Source of the DNA: a bacterium | Lineage (GTDB): Bacteria; Cyanobacteriota; Vampirovibrionia; Gastranaerophilales; Gastranaerophilaceae | Length of the DNA stretch: 36,022 nucleotides | Direction of reading: 5' to 3' | Assembly (NCBI GenBank): GCA_017629215.1 | Contig: JAGBXP010000010.1 | Coordinates: forward strand, 1 to 36,022 | Shown here: in pieces, positions 13,740 through 23,174 of the stretch | Layout: every line of letters starts with the position of its first letter | Numbering within the stretch: the first letter of the stretch is position 1 | Position numbers and translations under genes: made by a program | Notes under the pieces: generated by a model | What the model was told of the DNA's origin: nothing | Databases searched by the model: none | Seen by the model: the letters and a program-made list of their open reading frames with translations, nothing else

Positions 13740-16700
13740 TTATAGAGATAAAGTTTTATACTCTAAATTTTGGTTTATAACATCCGTTGGATTTTCATAA
13801 TCAAACGGGATATAAATACTACGTTCGCTTAAATTATGTAATTTTTCTAATCCATAAGCATTAATATATCTATCATCTAATTTGAGGGTATATTTACCAG
13901 GTGCGAGACCTGAGATATAGAATTCTCCAGTGCTATTTACTGTTGAATAATTAATTTCATTTCCTTCTTCGTCGACAATAATTACAACAAAATCTGTAAT
14001 TTTTAAATCTCTTTGAAAATCATCAGTAATTTTTAATATTCCTGATACGCTACCAACTGTGCTAATTAGTGGTAGTTCAAGTGTTGTAGTGCCACCATCT
14101 TCAATTTTAATTGTTTTTGAAATGTAATCATTTGTAAGAGGAGCAACAGTAATTGGTAATGTGTTCATATCAAGTGAAACTTTATAAACTCCACTAGCTA
14201 GTGAGGACGAAGCAATTCTACCTGTTCTATTAGTGTATTCAGGTTTGCTTGACCAGCTTGTAATTATAGGAACATCTTTCATTGGAATATCTATTTTTTT
14301 ATCGTATTTACCATTTTTATTGGTATCAATGAATACTATTGCTTCAAAAATACCTTTATCATCTATTTCATTACCAATAGACTTAAATCCATGATGGAAT
14401 AATTGGTATGCGTCATTAAATATAAAGTTTACAGAATGTCTATTTGTTGTTGGCATAAACATATTATCTAAGAAATAACCACCATTTTTAGAATATTGAT
14501 ATCCAATATTCATCATTTGACCAGATTTAGCTTTATAAGACATGTTTACATTAAAATCGTGTCCACCTTGACCACAATATCTAAAACCCCAGCCTAAGCC
14601 AAGAGTTATACGTTTCCAGGTTGGGAAAGTATATCCAAATCTAAACATGTTATAATCGTTTTTATAGCTTGAAGTTTTATAGCTAATAAAGTTGTGTCCA
14701 ATACGAAATCTGCCTAGGTTTTTAGGAAGAGGAGTTGTTACATTGATATAAGTATCATTATATTTTGAATAGTAATCTCTATTTGAGCTTGTTTCTTCTT
14801 TATAATCAGTATCATAGACGCTTTCTCTATGACCAGCTTGGAATACTGATCCACGCCATAAAGTTCTTGTTAGACCTGCATCATAATTGTAGTTTCTGTT
14901 TCTACCTAATTCGTTAGAACCACGTTTGTGGAATATGTTAAATCTAGCTGTCCCAATATGAGGTATTCTAGAGTTTGCGTTGATATTATATTCATCAAAA
15001 CCAATTGTACCACCTTCGTAGCGATGGTTTGTGTTTGAATAGTATTTATTATATCCACCACTTACAGAGGTTGAATTAAAGCTTATAGAACCACGAACTC
15101 TACCACCACTTCTATCAGCTTTTGATGTAGCATCTGAGCTTGCTATATAAAAATCTGGAGAAGAGTGGTATCCATCAAGTCTTAAAGAAGCATTGTTAGG
15201 CTTGAATATTTTATAACCGTATTTATCTAGACTCTTAGAATATTCAGCAGTACCTCTCAAAGTCCAGCCAACTTTGGTAGATTCTTCTCTGATATCTTTT
15301 GCAACACTTGTACCACCGATACCTTTTAGTTTAAAGTTTTTATCTTTTTTATGGATATATTCAAGACCACTTAATGCACTTGCGCCTTCTTGATAATTAA
15401 CATTCTTTTGAGTACCAGTTACTAATAAAACGTCGTTCGTTGGTATGTTGAAATAAACGCTAGATTGGTTTTTTTCATAAATATTATCAGCAGTAACTTT
15501 TGTATTAAAAGTTAAATTGTCTTTTATACCGTATTTATATTCAACACCAGCTGTAACTTTTTTATTGTTACCTCTGTAGATATTAGCACCTTCTCGGAAT
15601 AATCTGTTTTGGTAGCCCCAAACACCAGCGTAAGCAGATGTCTGGCTCTCTAAAGCAAGTGGAGTGTCATTTCCATATATTGAGCGTCTTTCTTCTTTAA
15701 CAGTTTCAATAGAGCCATCTTCATTAATTTCTTCAATTTTAACATAGCTAATATCTCCTGAAATGTGCATATCTTTTAATGTATAATAACCAGCATAAGT
15801 GTTTAATGTTACAGGCTCATTGTCATTAATTGTAACTCTTACTAAACTTGTAGGTTTTACATAACCACTTAAATTTCTAACAGGAGTTTTATCATAATCA
15901 TAATTCCATATTTGCGCACCAAAAATGTTGTTACCAACTAAAATTTCTCTATCACGGAAGCCTCTTACTTTGCCTAATTCATAATAATATTTATTGCCAC
16001 TTTTTTTCGTTGTGAAGTTATTCATATATGTAGCAGATAAACCTCCGAACATAAATGAATCTGAGTCATAATGGAAAGCGTTAGCTTCTACACGATACTT
16101 ACCACTAAATACATCACCAGTAATAGATAGTTTTGTATTCCCAGAGAAATTATCAGAAGCAGTTGTATAATGAGCGTGTCTAGTACTCATATCAGTATTT
16201 ATCATGTTACTTTGTAAGCCAACTTTTTTAAGACTTATAGCTTTTCCTTTTTTAGGCAAAGCTATATCCTGATATGCGATTGGATTATTTTCATCTACTG
16301 AATTTTTTTGATAAGCTTGTAAAATCTGTAGTTTTCTATCAACATTTGCACTAATAGTTAAACTTGAATAGTCAGTTTTGAGTTTTATGCCAAAAATCTG
16401 TTCAGCGATTTCAGCTTTAATGTATGCTTCATTAATTATGTTATCCATAATACCTTGTTGTATATATATTGGTGTGCTAGAAGGTATTTTTTGCTCGTTA
16501 ATAAATATGCCGTTAGTGTTTATCTCACCTTTTAGACCATCAAAAGTAGTGAAAGTGATTAGCTTGTCAACACGGTTGGCAGTATATTTGATTTCAAAAA
16601 TATTAGCTAATTGCTTGAATGGAACTAAAATTTCTGCAGAATCGGAAACAAGCAACTCGACATCTTCATACACTTTGTCGTTAATTGCGATGTATGAAAT

Positions 16701-16787
16701 TGTTGAATCATGAGCAGCTAACGCAGGTTTAACCAAACTTGCGCTTATTATAGCTGCTATTAATATGTATTTGATTCTATTTAACAT
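13740..16787 (-). CDS. Fimbrial outer-membrane usher
   Basis: 1015 residues. The usher forms the outer-membrane pore that receives chaperone-bound subunits and assembles the fibre. Signal peptide about 1-24 (ends PALAA). An N-terminal periplasmic region (about 30-150) resembles the copper-amine-oxidase-N type stalk domain, not the usual FimD N-domain. A large beta-barrel covers about 200-810, interrupted at about 305-375 by a plug-like domain (SGYVKPTSLVRVTIN, GYYTLKDMHISGD, INEDGSIETVKEERRSIYG), which matches the usher plug layout. Beyond the barrel comes a calcium-type loop DTNKNGKYD (821-829) and a carboxypeptidase-regulatory-like domain (about 915-970). It is the last gene of the five-gene operon and has a 276-base leader with repeats. 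The call rests on domain order and neighbours. Confidence 0.82.
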   Translation of the reverse strand: MLNRIKYILIAAIISASLVKPALAAHDSTISYIAINDKVYEDVELLVSDSAEILVPFKQLANIFEIKYTANRVDKLITFTTFDGLKGEINTNGIFINEQKIPSSTPIYIQQGIMDNIINEAYIKAEIAEQIFGIKLKTDYSSLTISANVDRKLQILQAYQKNSVDENNPIAYQDIALPKKGKAISLKKVGLQSNMINTDMSTRHAHYTTASDNFSGNTKLSITGDVFSGKYRVEANAFHYDSDSFMFGGLSATYMNNFTTKKSGNKYYYELGKVRGFRDREILVGNNIFGAQIWNYDYDKTPVRNLSGYVKPTSLVRVTINDNEPVTLNTYAGYYTLKDMHISGDISYVKIEEINEDGSIETVKEERRSIYGNDTPLALESQTSAYAGVWGYQNRLFREGANIYRGNNKKVTAGVEYKYGIKDNLTFNTKVTADNIYEKNQSSVYFNIPTNDVLLVTGTQKNVNYQEGASALSGLEYIHKKDKNFKLKGIGGTSVAKDIREESTKVGWTLRGTAEYSKSLDKYGYKIFKPNNASLRLDGYHSSPDFYIASSDATSKADRSGGRVRGSISFNSTSVSGGYNKYYSNTNHRYEGGTIGFDEYNINANSRIPHIGTARFNIFHKRGSNELGRNRNYNYDAGLTRTLWRGSVFQAGHRESVYDTDYKEETSSNRDYYSKYNDTYINVTTPLPKNLGRFRIGHNFISYKTSSYKNDYNMFRFGYTFPTWKRITLGLGWGFRYCGQGGHDFNVNMSYKAKSGQMMNIGYQYSKNGGYFLDNMFMPTTNRHSVNFIFNDAYQLFHHGFKSIGNEIDDKGIFEAIVFIDTNKNGKYDKKIDIPMKDVPIITSWSSKPEYTNRTGRIASSSLASGVYKVSLDMNTLPITVAPLTNDYISKTIKIEDGGTTTLELPLISTVGSVSGILKITDDFQRDLKITDFVVIIVDEEGNEINYSTVNSTGEFYISGLAPGKYTLKLDDRYINAYGLEKLHNLSERSIYIPFDYENPTDVINQNLEYKTLSL

Positions 16788-16807
16788 TTAACTCTCTGAT
16801 TGAAAAA

Positions 16808-16919
16808 TTGAAAAGTTAAGGTGTTGAATAGTTCATATCATTTATTTTTTTAATAAACGGTGTTTGTTTTTACTCTTTTGTAAAGAACTTTTCAACTATT
16901 CATCTTTTCAACTATTCAA
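16808..16919 (-). repeat. Tandem and inverted repeats in the usher leader
   Basis: Two tandem 16-base units, CTTTTCAACTATTCAT and CTTTTCAACTATTCAA (16888-16903 and 16904-16919), face inverted copies TTGAAAAG (16808-16815) and GTTGAATAGTT (16823-16833). In the minus-strand RNA, the distal elements can pair with either tandem unit, giving two alternative stems of nine to eleven base pairs just before the usher start codon. Other small hairpins (GTACA/TGTAC, CAAGC/GCTTG) lie between this and the subunit gene stop at 17064. Confidence 0.6.
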
Positions 16920-17063
16920 CTTTTAATGTTCCACTTCAAGCCATCCGTCGCTTGGAATTTTTTTGTAGCAATTTTGCTTTCTCTATTTAACTCTCATGTA
17001 TTTGTTTTTCGTACAACCTTGTACTTTAGAATTATATTAAATTACGCTACCTTGCGTATTATT

Positions 17064-17675
17064 TTAAAGTTCTGTTATAGCAGTTACATAAACTGTTGCT
17101 GAATAGTTACCAGCTACATCTTCTCCTGCTTGATATGTGTTAGTAGCAGGTTTTCCACCTATAGATTGTTCTAATTTACCACTAGTTTCGGAATTTGCTA
17201 ATGTTATTTTGTAGCATTCATTATAATTTGCTGATGTAGTGTTTGTGATTGTAATACCTTCACCTGAAAGATTTATTTTATAGCCAATAACATTTGCATT
17301 ACCAATAAGACCTTGTTTTGCATTATTTACAGCTGTTTCTGTTGGAGGAATTTGAGTGTTAGCAAATAACAAATTCCCGTTTAAATCAAATGCCGAAACC
17401 TGAGTCCCACCTAAAATTGTTATTTTTGAATAAACAACAAAGAATGTTTGCTCATCATTTGATTGAAGATTGAAAGACGATTTTAATTCACTGGCATTTC
17501 CGTTTGAGGGGTTAATATTTCCTACTTCAACTGAAGTCATTTTTTCAACAGCTACTGTAGGCTGTACAAGCGTATATAACGCTTGTACAGCTGTAGCTTC
17601 ACAAAAAGCTTTCTCTGTACTTAGAAGTACAGCCATTACCATTATTAAACTTTTTAGTAAATTAAGCTTTTTCAA
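17064..17675 (-). CDS. Fimbrial structural subunit (second pilin-like protein)
   Basis: 203 residues. It is a secreted beta-sandwich protein: signal peptide MKKLNLLKSLIMVMAVLLSTEKAFC, then a Ser/Thr/Asn-rich body and an ending AGNYSATVYVTAITEL. The G-x-Y followed by alternating residues is the typical last strand of usher-assembled pilins. The start codon is TTG at 17675; GAGG six bases before it and the standard MKK signal peptide support it, and the next ATG lies inside the hydrophobic core. It begins 14 bases after the preceding subunit and is followed by a 276-base leader before the usher. Low similarity to the first subunit apart from the fold. Confidence 0.72.
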   Translation of the reverse strand: MKKLNLLKSLIMVMAVLLSTEKAFCEATAVQALYTLVQPTVAVEKMTSVEVGNINPSNGNASELKSSFNLQSNDEQTFFVVYSKITILGGTQVSAFDLNGNLLFANTQIPPTETAVNNAKQGLIGNANVIGYKINLSGEGITITNTTSANYNECYKITLANSETSGKLEQSIGGKPATNTYQAGEDVAGNYSATVYVTAITEL

Positions 17676-17689
17676 TTCTTTACCTCAAA

Positions 17690-18379
17690 TTATGTGTGAG
17701 ATTCATCTGTTAATGTTAATGTTGCTTGGTAGTTACCTAGCGTATCATGAGTACTGAATGTTGTTTGTTCAGCTTTGCTGTTAATAGTAAACTCAACTAC
17801 TGCAGTACCATTTTTCATATCATATTCAATATGATCGCTTACCCATTTAGAAACAAAAGGTGTTTCTGTTGGTCCACCACTATGACTTTCATCTGCTGTA
17901 ACTTTGAAAGCAATTGCATTAGGGTTTAGAGATGGCTCAGTTGTTTTGCCTTCTCCTGGTGCTGTAATATTTGTTACAGAAGATGCTGCAACACCGCCTG
18001 TTGCGCTTGCGTTAGTGAATACTAAATAGAAGCTACCGTTATTAAATCCATACATAGCTGATGGAGAACTTGCTGCTGTGTTAGTAGCTGTTAATTTTAA
18101 AGTTCTTTTTTCTGCGTTAGAAATAATTGTAAAACCAGAAGTCATCGAATCTGTCAATGTTAGGTTTGCATAGTTCTCATCAAATGTACCTGCTGAAGTT
18201 AATGTTGTAGCAGGGTGTGTTGAAGTAATCTTAATGTAGTCATTAAGTGTTAGCTGATAATTTAGAGTAGCTTGTGTTGACTCATCATCACCTTCAACTA
18301 CAGCTGCTTGGACGCTTGTAAATGATAATGCTAGCGCCAATGCAATCGGTAAAAGTTTTGTGATTTTTGCGATTTTCAT
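17690..18379 (-). CDS. Fimbrial structural subunit (first, probably major pilin)
   Basis: 229 residues. Signal peptide MKIAKITKLLPIALALALSFTSVQA, mature part rich in Thr, Ser and Ala with beta-strand periodicity, and the pilin-like ending LGNYQATLTLTDESHT. The body (YQLTLNDYIKI, GTFDENYANLTLTDSMTSGF) resembles spore-coat-U/CsuA-like fimbrial subunits of archaic chaperone-usher systems. GGAAGG lies eight bases before the ATG. It follows the chaperone gene after 22 bases. No cysteine pair is visible, so the fold would not rely on the disulphide found in many pilins. Major status is inferred from size and composition. Confidence 0.72.
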   Translation of the reverse strand: MKIAKITKLLPIALALALSFTSVQAAVVEGDDESTQATLNYQLTLNDYIKITSTHPATTLTSAGTFDENYANLTLTDSMTSGFTIISNAEKRTLKLTATNTAASSPSAMYGFNNGSFYLVFTNASATGGVAASSVTNITAPGEGKTTEPSLNPNAIAFKVTADESHSGGPTETPFVSKWVSDHIEYDMKNGTAVVEFTINSKAEQTTFSTHDTLGNYQATLTLTDESHT

Positions 18380-18401
18380 CTGGGGTACCTTCCTTTCTTA
18401 A

Positions 18402-19223
18402 TTAAATTTCACCAGTGATTTTTAATATCGTTTCTTTCTTTATTATTTTTTTATTATCGTTCTCGTCGTTATAAGATAGTAGCAATCTTAGAGTATAATC
18501 TCCTGCTTTGGTTATCTTTTTTGTATCAATTTTTTGTAATGAAGAAAAAGAATTATTATCGCCAACTGCTGAACTAGCAATTGCATACTCATCAATTAGT
18601 TTTTTACCCTCTATTACTTGGATTGTGCCAGTATAACGTATTCTGCTATTTCCAGTTGATACAACTTTCATTTTTGTGTATAGACCATCTTTTAATCTTG
18701 CAATTTCAAATATTTCAACATCAGCTTTTTTAGTGAATTTACCTTTGTCAACGTATACAGGAACTGCAACTCTTGTTTTTAAAATTAATTGTGCGCCAAT
18801 ACCATTTTGATTAGGTAGATTATATTCTTTTGGTTGAACATCTTCTAAATATATAACTGCTCTTGATTCACCATCAGGAAGAGATTTGATATTAGCGATA
18901 TTCACACGGACTTTTTGTGATTTGCCTGCAGGAATAGTAAATTCTGAAGGTACAAATCTTACTTTTGAAGCTATGTTATGAGGGGTGTTTAAACCTTCAG
19001 AAACACTCATCTCTGCTTTGTCATTGATTTCAAAGTAGCCAGTATATGCTTTATAACGCATTGGCTTATTTTTTGAACCTCTTATTTCAATCGCTGTTGT
19101 TGCGTAATTATTCTTTATTTTATTAGCATTAAGTTCTATTCTAGTAGGAGAAACTGTTATAGTGGCATACGCAGGTATCGCCATTATAATTGCTATTAAT
19201 AATCCTAAAATCTTCTTTTTCAT
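18402..19223 (-). CDS. Periplasmic fimbrial chaperone, PapD-like
   Basis: 273 residues. The signal peptide (MKKKILGLLIAIIMAIPAYA) is followed directly by ITVSPTRIELNANK, the usual beginning of the chaperone's first Ig-like domain. Within that domain, VRFVPSEFTIPAGKSQKVRVN is the characteristic stretch, and RVAVPVYVDKG ends it. The second domain covers about 165-270. Such chaperones hold unfolded subunits by donating a strand and deliver them to the usher. Start and the upstream gene's stop overlap by one base (TAATG). The neighbours (three subunit-like proteins and an usher) fit the role. Specific subtype not determined. Confidence 0.82.
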   Translation of the reverse strand: MKKKILGLLIAIIMAIPAYATITVSPTRIELNANKIKNNYATTAIEIRGSKNKPMRYKAYTGYFEINDKAEMSVSEGLNTPHNIASKVRFVPSEFTIPAGKSQKVRVNIANIKSLPDGESRAVIYLEDVQPKEYNLPNQNGIGAQLILKTRVAVPVYVDKGKFTKKADVEIFEIARLKDGLYTKMKVVSTGNSRIRYTGTIQVIEGKKLIDEYAIASSAVGDNNSFSSLQKIDTKKITKAGDYTLRLLLSYNDENDNKKIIKKETILKITGEI

Positions 19224-20086
19224 TATTTTTGTCCTTCTCTTAATATGTATTTAATTCTATTAATATATTCTCCTGTTTTGTATGCGCCTTTCGCAGGGTT
19301 TTCAACAGAAAACTCTACTGCAACAAATTCATTATCAGCAGGAGCTTTGCCACGAGCTAATATAATTTCTCTATTTGGAATTATTAGAGCAGGCTCTTGC
19401 AGTCTTGATGTAACATTTGGTGAAGCAGATGTTGTTTTTACATAATAATTACCAATAGTTTCACCAAAATCGGTAGCGTCTATTGATAAAACCCAATCAG
19501 TGTTGGAGCGTATGTAAACCATTGGTGCAACTTCACTTGCATTTTTGTGTAATGGTTTAAATGCGTTTGTAGAAGAAACTTTTATTTTTGTATCTTCTGA
19601 GTAATTGTTCAATTCGTGAACTATTGGTACAATGAATTGTAGATTAAAGCTTGACATAGAAGCTACTTCGTTTGTTTGGATATCTATAGCTTGAACTTCA
19701 AGTAATATGCTATATGTTCCAGCAGGAACAATGCCATAATTTTTAATCTTTGCTGTCATATTTCTAGGGACACCGTCCATTACAGTGTCATAGAAGATAT
19801 TAGAATACTCGTTGTACTTTAAATACACATCTTCCTTAGTGTTGTTGATATATAAGTTTTCAAGTGGGATTGTATAACTGCCATCGACATTTTTGATACT
19901 TTCTTCTAATGGTCTAATTGCTATGTTATACTGTTTCCCATCATCGCTATTAACGATTAAAGTACGCTCAATATTATTAGTCGTAACAAGAGTTTCTCCA
20001 AAATAGTCAAGAAGAACCATAGAGGAGTCTGCTGGTACGCACGCAAGCGTAATCGCTATTAATGATGTGAACAACATTTTTTTCAT
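19223..20086 (-). CDS. Fimbrial subunit or tip adhesin candidate
   Basis: 287 residues from the ATG at 20086 (MKKMLFTSLIAITLACVPADS), chosen because AGGA lies before it and it begins a signal peptide; a longer frame to 20194 would run through the promoter. The body is beta-rich with two apparent domains (about 25-150 and 155-287). The ending GAYKTGEYINRIKYIL has the G-x-Y strand seen in the other two subunits, which suggests that this too is assembled by the usher. Being first in the operon, larger and two-domain, it could be the tip adhesin, but this is an inference. It overlaps the chaperone gene by one base. Confidence 0.6.
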   Translation of the reverse strand: MKKMLFTSLIAITLACVPADSSMVLLDYFGETLVTTNNIERTLIVNSDDGKQYNIAIRPLEESIKNVDGSYTIPLENLYINNTKEDVYLKYNEYSNIFYDTVMDGVPRNMTAKIKNYGIVPAGTYSILLEVQAIDIQTNEVASMSSFNLQFIVPIVHELNNYSEDTKIKVSSTNAFKPLHKNASEVAPMVYIRSNTDWVLSIDATDFGETIGNYYVKTTSASPNVTSRLQEPALIIPNREIILARGKAPADNEFVAVEFSVENPAKGAYKTGEYINRIKYILREGQK

Positions 20087-20114
20087 GAAAAAATTCCTAG
20101 GGATATCTACTCGT

Positions 20115-20142
20115 ATTTTAACAATTTGTAGTAAAACCTCAA
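20115..20142 (-). promoter_or_regulatory. Promoter of the chaperone-usher operon
   Basis: Minus strand: TTGAGG (20137-20142), 16-base spacer, TAAAAT (20115-20120). Predicted start near 20108, about 22 bases before the first gene. The rest of the 304-base gap up to cdd (20087-20390) holds a short hairpin (AATCC/GGATT near 20338-20357) and nothing else I can support. Confidence 0.6.
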
Positions 20143-20390
20143 TATAAAATTGAATAAAATCATCTATATTTTGTAGTTTTTTTCTAAAAATCATACAAAT
20201 AAAGTAGCTATACTCTTATTGTAACCTTTCGTGTTTAATACATGTCTATTAACGGCATAATCTATAATAAACTTTAGTAATTTGAGAAAAAATGTTACAA
20301 AAATTAATAAAATGGCAATTAATCCTTTAACTTAAATAAATCCACCGATTAACGGATTACTTTTTAGTAAGATACGATAGTATTAGAAAT

Positions 20391-20783
20391 ATGAATATAG
20401 ATTATAAAAATTTAATGGATAATGCTAAGGAAGCATCAAGAAATTCTTATTCACCTTTTTCAAGGTTTGCAGTAGGAGCAGCAGTTTTAACATCAACTGG
20501 CAAAATTTATAGAGGGTGTAATGTTGAAAATTCTTCTTTTGGGCTTACAAATTGTGCAGAGAGAACTGCTATTTTTAAAGCTGTTTCAGAAGGAGAACGA
20601 GAAATTTTAGCAGTTGCTATTTATTCACCAAATTCGGATTCTTGTTATCCTTGTGGTGCGTGTCGTCAAGTTTTATTTGAATTTCAACCAGATGAATATG
20701 AAATAGATGTGATAACAGAGAATTTAGGTTCTCTTGAAATTCAAAAATTAAGCTATTTCTTACCTTGTGGCTTTAGAATTTAG
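20391..20783 (+). CDS. cdd: Cytidine deaminase
   Basis: 130 residues, the length of the tetrameric bacterial form. It deaminates cytidine and deoxycytidine to uridine and deoxyuridine in pyrimidine salvage. The zinc site is complete: TNCAERTAIF (catalytic CAE) and YPCGACRQVLFEF (PCxxC). The N-terminal SYSPFSRFAVGAAVLTSTGK and VENSSFGLTNCAE are standard. No Shine-Dalgarno precedes the ATG. A weak promoter (TTAACG 20349-20354, 18 bases, TACGAT 20373-20378) would leave a leader of only about six bases. It is followed closely by the zinc-ribbon gene and pgpH. Confidence 0.95.
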   Translation: MNIDYKNLMDNAKEASRNSYSPFSRFAVGAAVLTSTGKIYRGCNVENSSFGLTNCAERTAIFKAVSEGEREILAVAIYSPNSDSCYPCGACRQVLFEFQPDEYEIDVITENLGSLEIQKLSYFLPCGFRI

Positions 20784-20791
20784 GGTATTTT

Positions 20792-20986
20792 ATGTACATT
20801 TTAGAAATTTTTGTAAAGTGGCTTAACAAACGCCAATCTAAAGAAGTTATACCACAGAAACCTAATTTTGATGAGGTTGATGAGGCATTATCTTGTGAAC
20901 ACAATTTCATGCCTATAGACAGTACTGGCTTAACATTAGCTTGTACAAAGTGTGGGTTTGTTGTAAAAAAGAATAATAACAATTAA
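20792..20986 (+). CDS. Small zinc-ribbon-like protein
   Basis: 64 residues. Cys/His positions (CEHNFMPIDSTGLTLACTKCG, with C35, H37, C51 and C54 by my count) form a plausible metal-binding hairpin in the C-terminal half. The N-terminus (MYILEIFVKWLNKRQ) could form an amphipathic helix. The role is unknown; such proteins often bind nucleic acid or a partner. GGGT lies a few bases before the ATG. It sits eight bases after cdd and ten before pgpH, so the three are probably transcribed together. Confidence 0.65.
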   Translation: MYILEIFVKWLNKRQSKEVIPQKPNFDEVDEALSCEHNFMPIDSTGLTLACTKCGFVVKKNNNN

Positions 20987-20996
20987 GGATTATTAT

Positions 20997-23174
20997 ATGT
21001 TTAAAATATTAGATTTTATTACTTCGAAAACATTTAGAAACGTATTTTGTTTTGTATTGTTTACATCATTAATGACGGCTGCAATATCATCTCAAAATTT
21101 CTTTTTTCAAAAGATAATAGATAATAATATGGCTCTTAGGGAGGTTATTGCAGAAAAAGATATTAAGGTTATAGATACGGTTAAGACGGAGCAACATAGA
21201 AAAGAGGTTGCTCAGAATGTAGAGCCAATATTAACTCAAGCTGAGGATGAGTTTATAACAACAAGCTTGACAGCTTTACAAAATTCGATTATAAAAATTC
21301 GTAAAAAAAATATTTCTGATTCAATCAAGTTTGAGGAATTGAAAATACTTTTTGATTCCCAGAATAGAACAAGTATTGTTGAGTTTTTATTACGCTCTAG
21401 CGATAATGATTTGCAATATATCTTTGACAAGTCAATGGTAACACTAACTTCAGTTTTGAATAAGGGTGTATCTTATAAAGACTTTGAAAATAATAATGTA
21501 TCAGAGATTATAAAAAATAGTTTGCCAAATAATATTACTAGACATAAGAGTAATATTATTATTGAATTACTTAATCAAGTAATTGTCCCAAACTTAGTAA
21601 TAGACGAGTATGCAACAGAAATTGCGAAGAAAAATATACAAGACGCAGTAAAGCCTTATGAAGTTATTTTCAAGAAGGGACAAGTTATAGTATCACAGGA
21701 TGAGCCTGTAAGCAAGCTTAAAAGGGATGCTTTAAGAGCTGCAGGATACAATGTATTACAGGTAAATTTTGTTGGTATTTTAGGGATATTTTCTTTAATA
21801 GCTTTCTTTACTTTTGTATTTTTACAATATGAAAAGAATTTTGAAAAGAAGTATTATAATTCAAAGTATTTAACGATGATGGCTTCTTTTACATTGATTT
21901 TAACACTTATTGCAGCTGTATTACCAACTGGATTTTCTCCATATATATTGCCAATTCCTACTTATACAATATTATTATCAATATTTACAACTCCAAGAAA
22001 TGCGTTTTTTGCATCAACCATTGTTCTTGCTTTGTTATCAGTAGGAATGCACTATCCAACAGAAGTTATTGTTTCGTTTATGTTTTTAAACACAGTTGTA
22101 ATGACAGCGATGTCTAATCTTAAATTTTCTAGACGCTCAGATCTGTTGATTATAGCTTTAAAAATTACACTTACTAGCATTCTTTTAGTTGGTGGTATAT
22201 TCTTACTAGAGCGTTATATGATGGATATTGATAATTCTAAAATCTTATGGGATTTAGCGTTGTTGATACTTAATTGTTTTATTATAAGTGGAGTTTTATT
22301 GTTAGGTCTATTACCTATTATTGAAAATATTTTTAAAGTAATGACACCTTATGGCTTAGCAGAACTTGCTGATAGTAAATTGTTAAGACGTTTATTGTCA
22401 GATGCTCCAGGAACATATAATCATAGTTTGATAGTTTCTCAACTTGTAGAGGCTGCAGCAGAGGCAGTTGGAGCAAATCCAATATTAGCAAGAGTTGGAA
22501 CAATGTACCACGATATAGGAAAATTACTTCGTCCTATGTTTTTTGTTGAAAATCAGTCTTTCTATGGAATAGAAAATCCTCATAAAACTTGTACTCCAAG
22601 GTTCAGTAAAATGCTTATTACAGCTCACCCTAAAGACGGTATTGAGCTTGCAAAAGAATATGGCTTACCTCAAGTAATTCACAATTTTATTAATCAACAC
22701 CATGGTACGAGCCTAGTAAGTTATTTTTATAATGAAGCTTTAAAGGAAGAGGGTGAAGAAAATGTACAAGAAGATCAATTCAGATATCCTGGGCCTAAAC
22801 CAAATACTAAAGAAACAGCGATATTAATGATAGCGGATGCTGTCGAGTCAGCTGTTAGAGCTGCAAAAAATCCTTCTAATGAGGAAATCGATGCTATTAT
22901 CGCTAAAATTATTAAAGAAAGATTAAATGATGGACAGTTAGAAGAATCTCCTTTGACATTAAAAGATTTAAAAATTATTGCTGAGACATTATCAAGAATG
23001 TTACGAGGAATGCATCATAAAAGGATTAAATACCATAATGAGCTTGTACAAGAATTAGATAAGAGTAAACAGTTAATAATACCGACTGTTGAGGAAGTTT
23101 TGCCACAAACTTTAGATGCAGATTTAGATTCTAAAATTAAGGAACTAGAAAGCAAGAAAAATGAAAACAATTAA
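20997..23174 (+). CDS. pgpH: Membrane HD phosphodiesterase, PgpH type (cyclic di-AMP)
   Basis: 725 residues. It has a first membrane helix (about 13-33), a large outside domain (about 40-245), a seven-helix membrane region (about 248-455) and a cytoplasmic HD domain. HD residues are visible: H476 in TYNHSLIVSQ, H505-D506 in MYHDIGKLLRP, later His residues in LITAHPKDG and INQHHGTS, and the final Asp in MIADAVESAVRAAK. In the 7TM-HD family this enzyme hydrolyses c-di-AMP to pApA; substrate assignment is by family. The ybeY start lies 14 bases inside its 3' end, as in many Firmicutes and Cyanobacteria. AAGGA precedes the ATG. Confidence 0.92.
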   Translation: MFKILDFITSKTFRNVFCFVLFTSLMTAAISSQNFFFQKIIDNNMALREVIAEKDIKVIDTVKTEQHRKEVAQNVEPILTQAEDEFITTSLTALQNSIIKIRKKNISDSIKFEELKILFDSQNRTSIVEFLLRSSDNDLQYIFDKSMVTLTSVLNKGVSYKDFENNNVSEIIKNSLPNNITRHKSNIIIELLNQVIVPNLVIDEYATEIAKKNIQDAVKPYEVIFKKGQVIVSQDEPVSKLKRDALRAAGYNVLQVNFVGILGIFSLIAFFTFVFLQYEKNFEKKYYNSKYLTMMASFTLILTLIAAVLPTGFSPYILPIPTYTILLSIFTTPRNAFFASTIVLALLSVGMHYPTEVIVSFMFLNTVVMTAMSNLKFSRRSDLLIIALKITLTSILLVGGIFLLERYMMDIDNSKILWDLALLILNCFIISGVLLLGLLPIIENIFKVMTPYGLAELADSKLLRRLLSDAPGTYNHSLIVSQLVEAAAEAVGANPILARVGTMYHDIGKLLRPMFFVENQSFYGIENPHKTCTPRFSKMLITAHPKDGIELAKEYGLPQVIHNFINQHHGTSLVSYFYNEALKEEGEENVQEDQFRYPGPKPNTKETAILMIADAVESAVRAAKNPSNEEIDAIIAKIIKERLNDGQLEESPLTLKDLKIIAETLSRMLRGMHHKRIKYHNELVQELDKSKQLIIPTVEEVLPQTLDADLDSKIKELESKKNENN

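Noticed and set aside
20292-20309. GTTACAAAAATTAATAAA upstream of cdd as an HLR1 site
   Set aside because: Only the first half-site fits; the second has two mismatches in its core.
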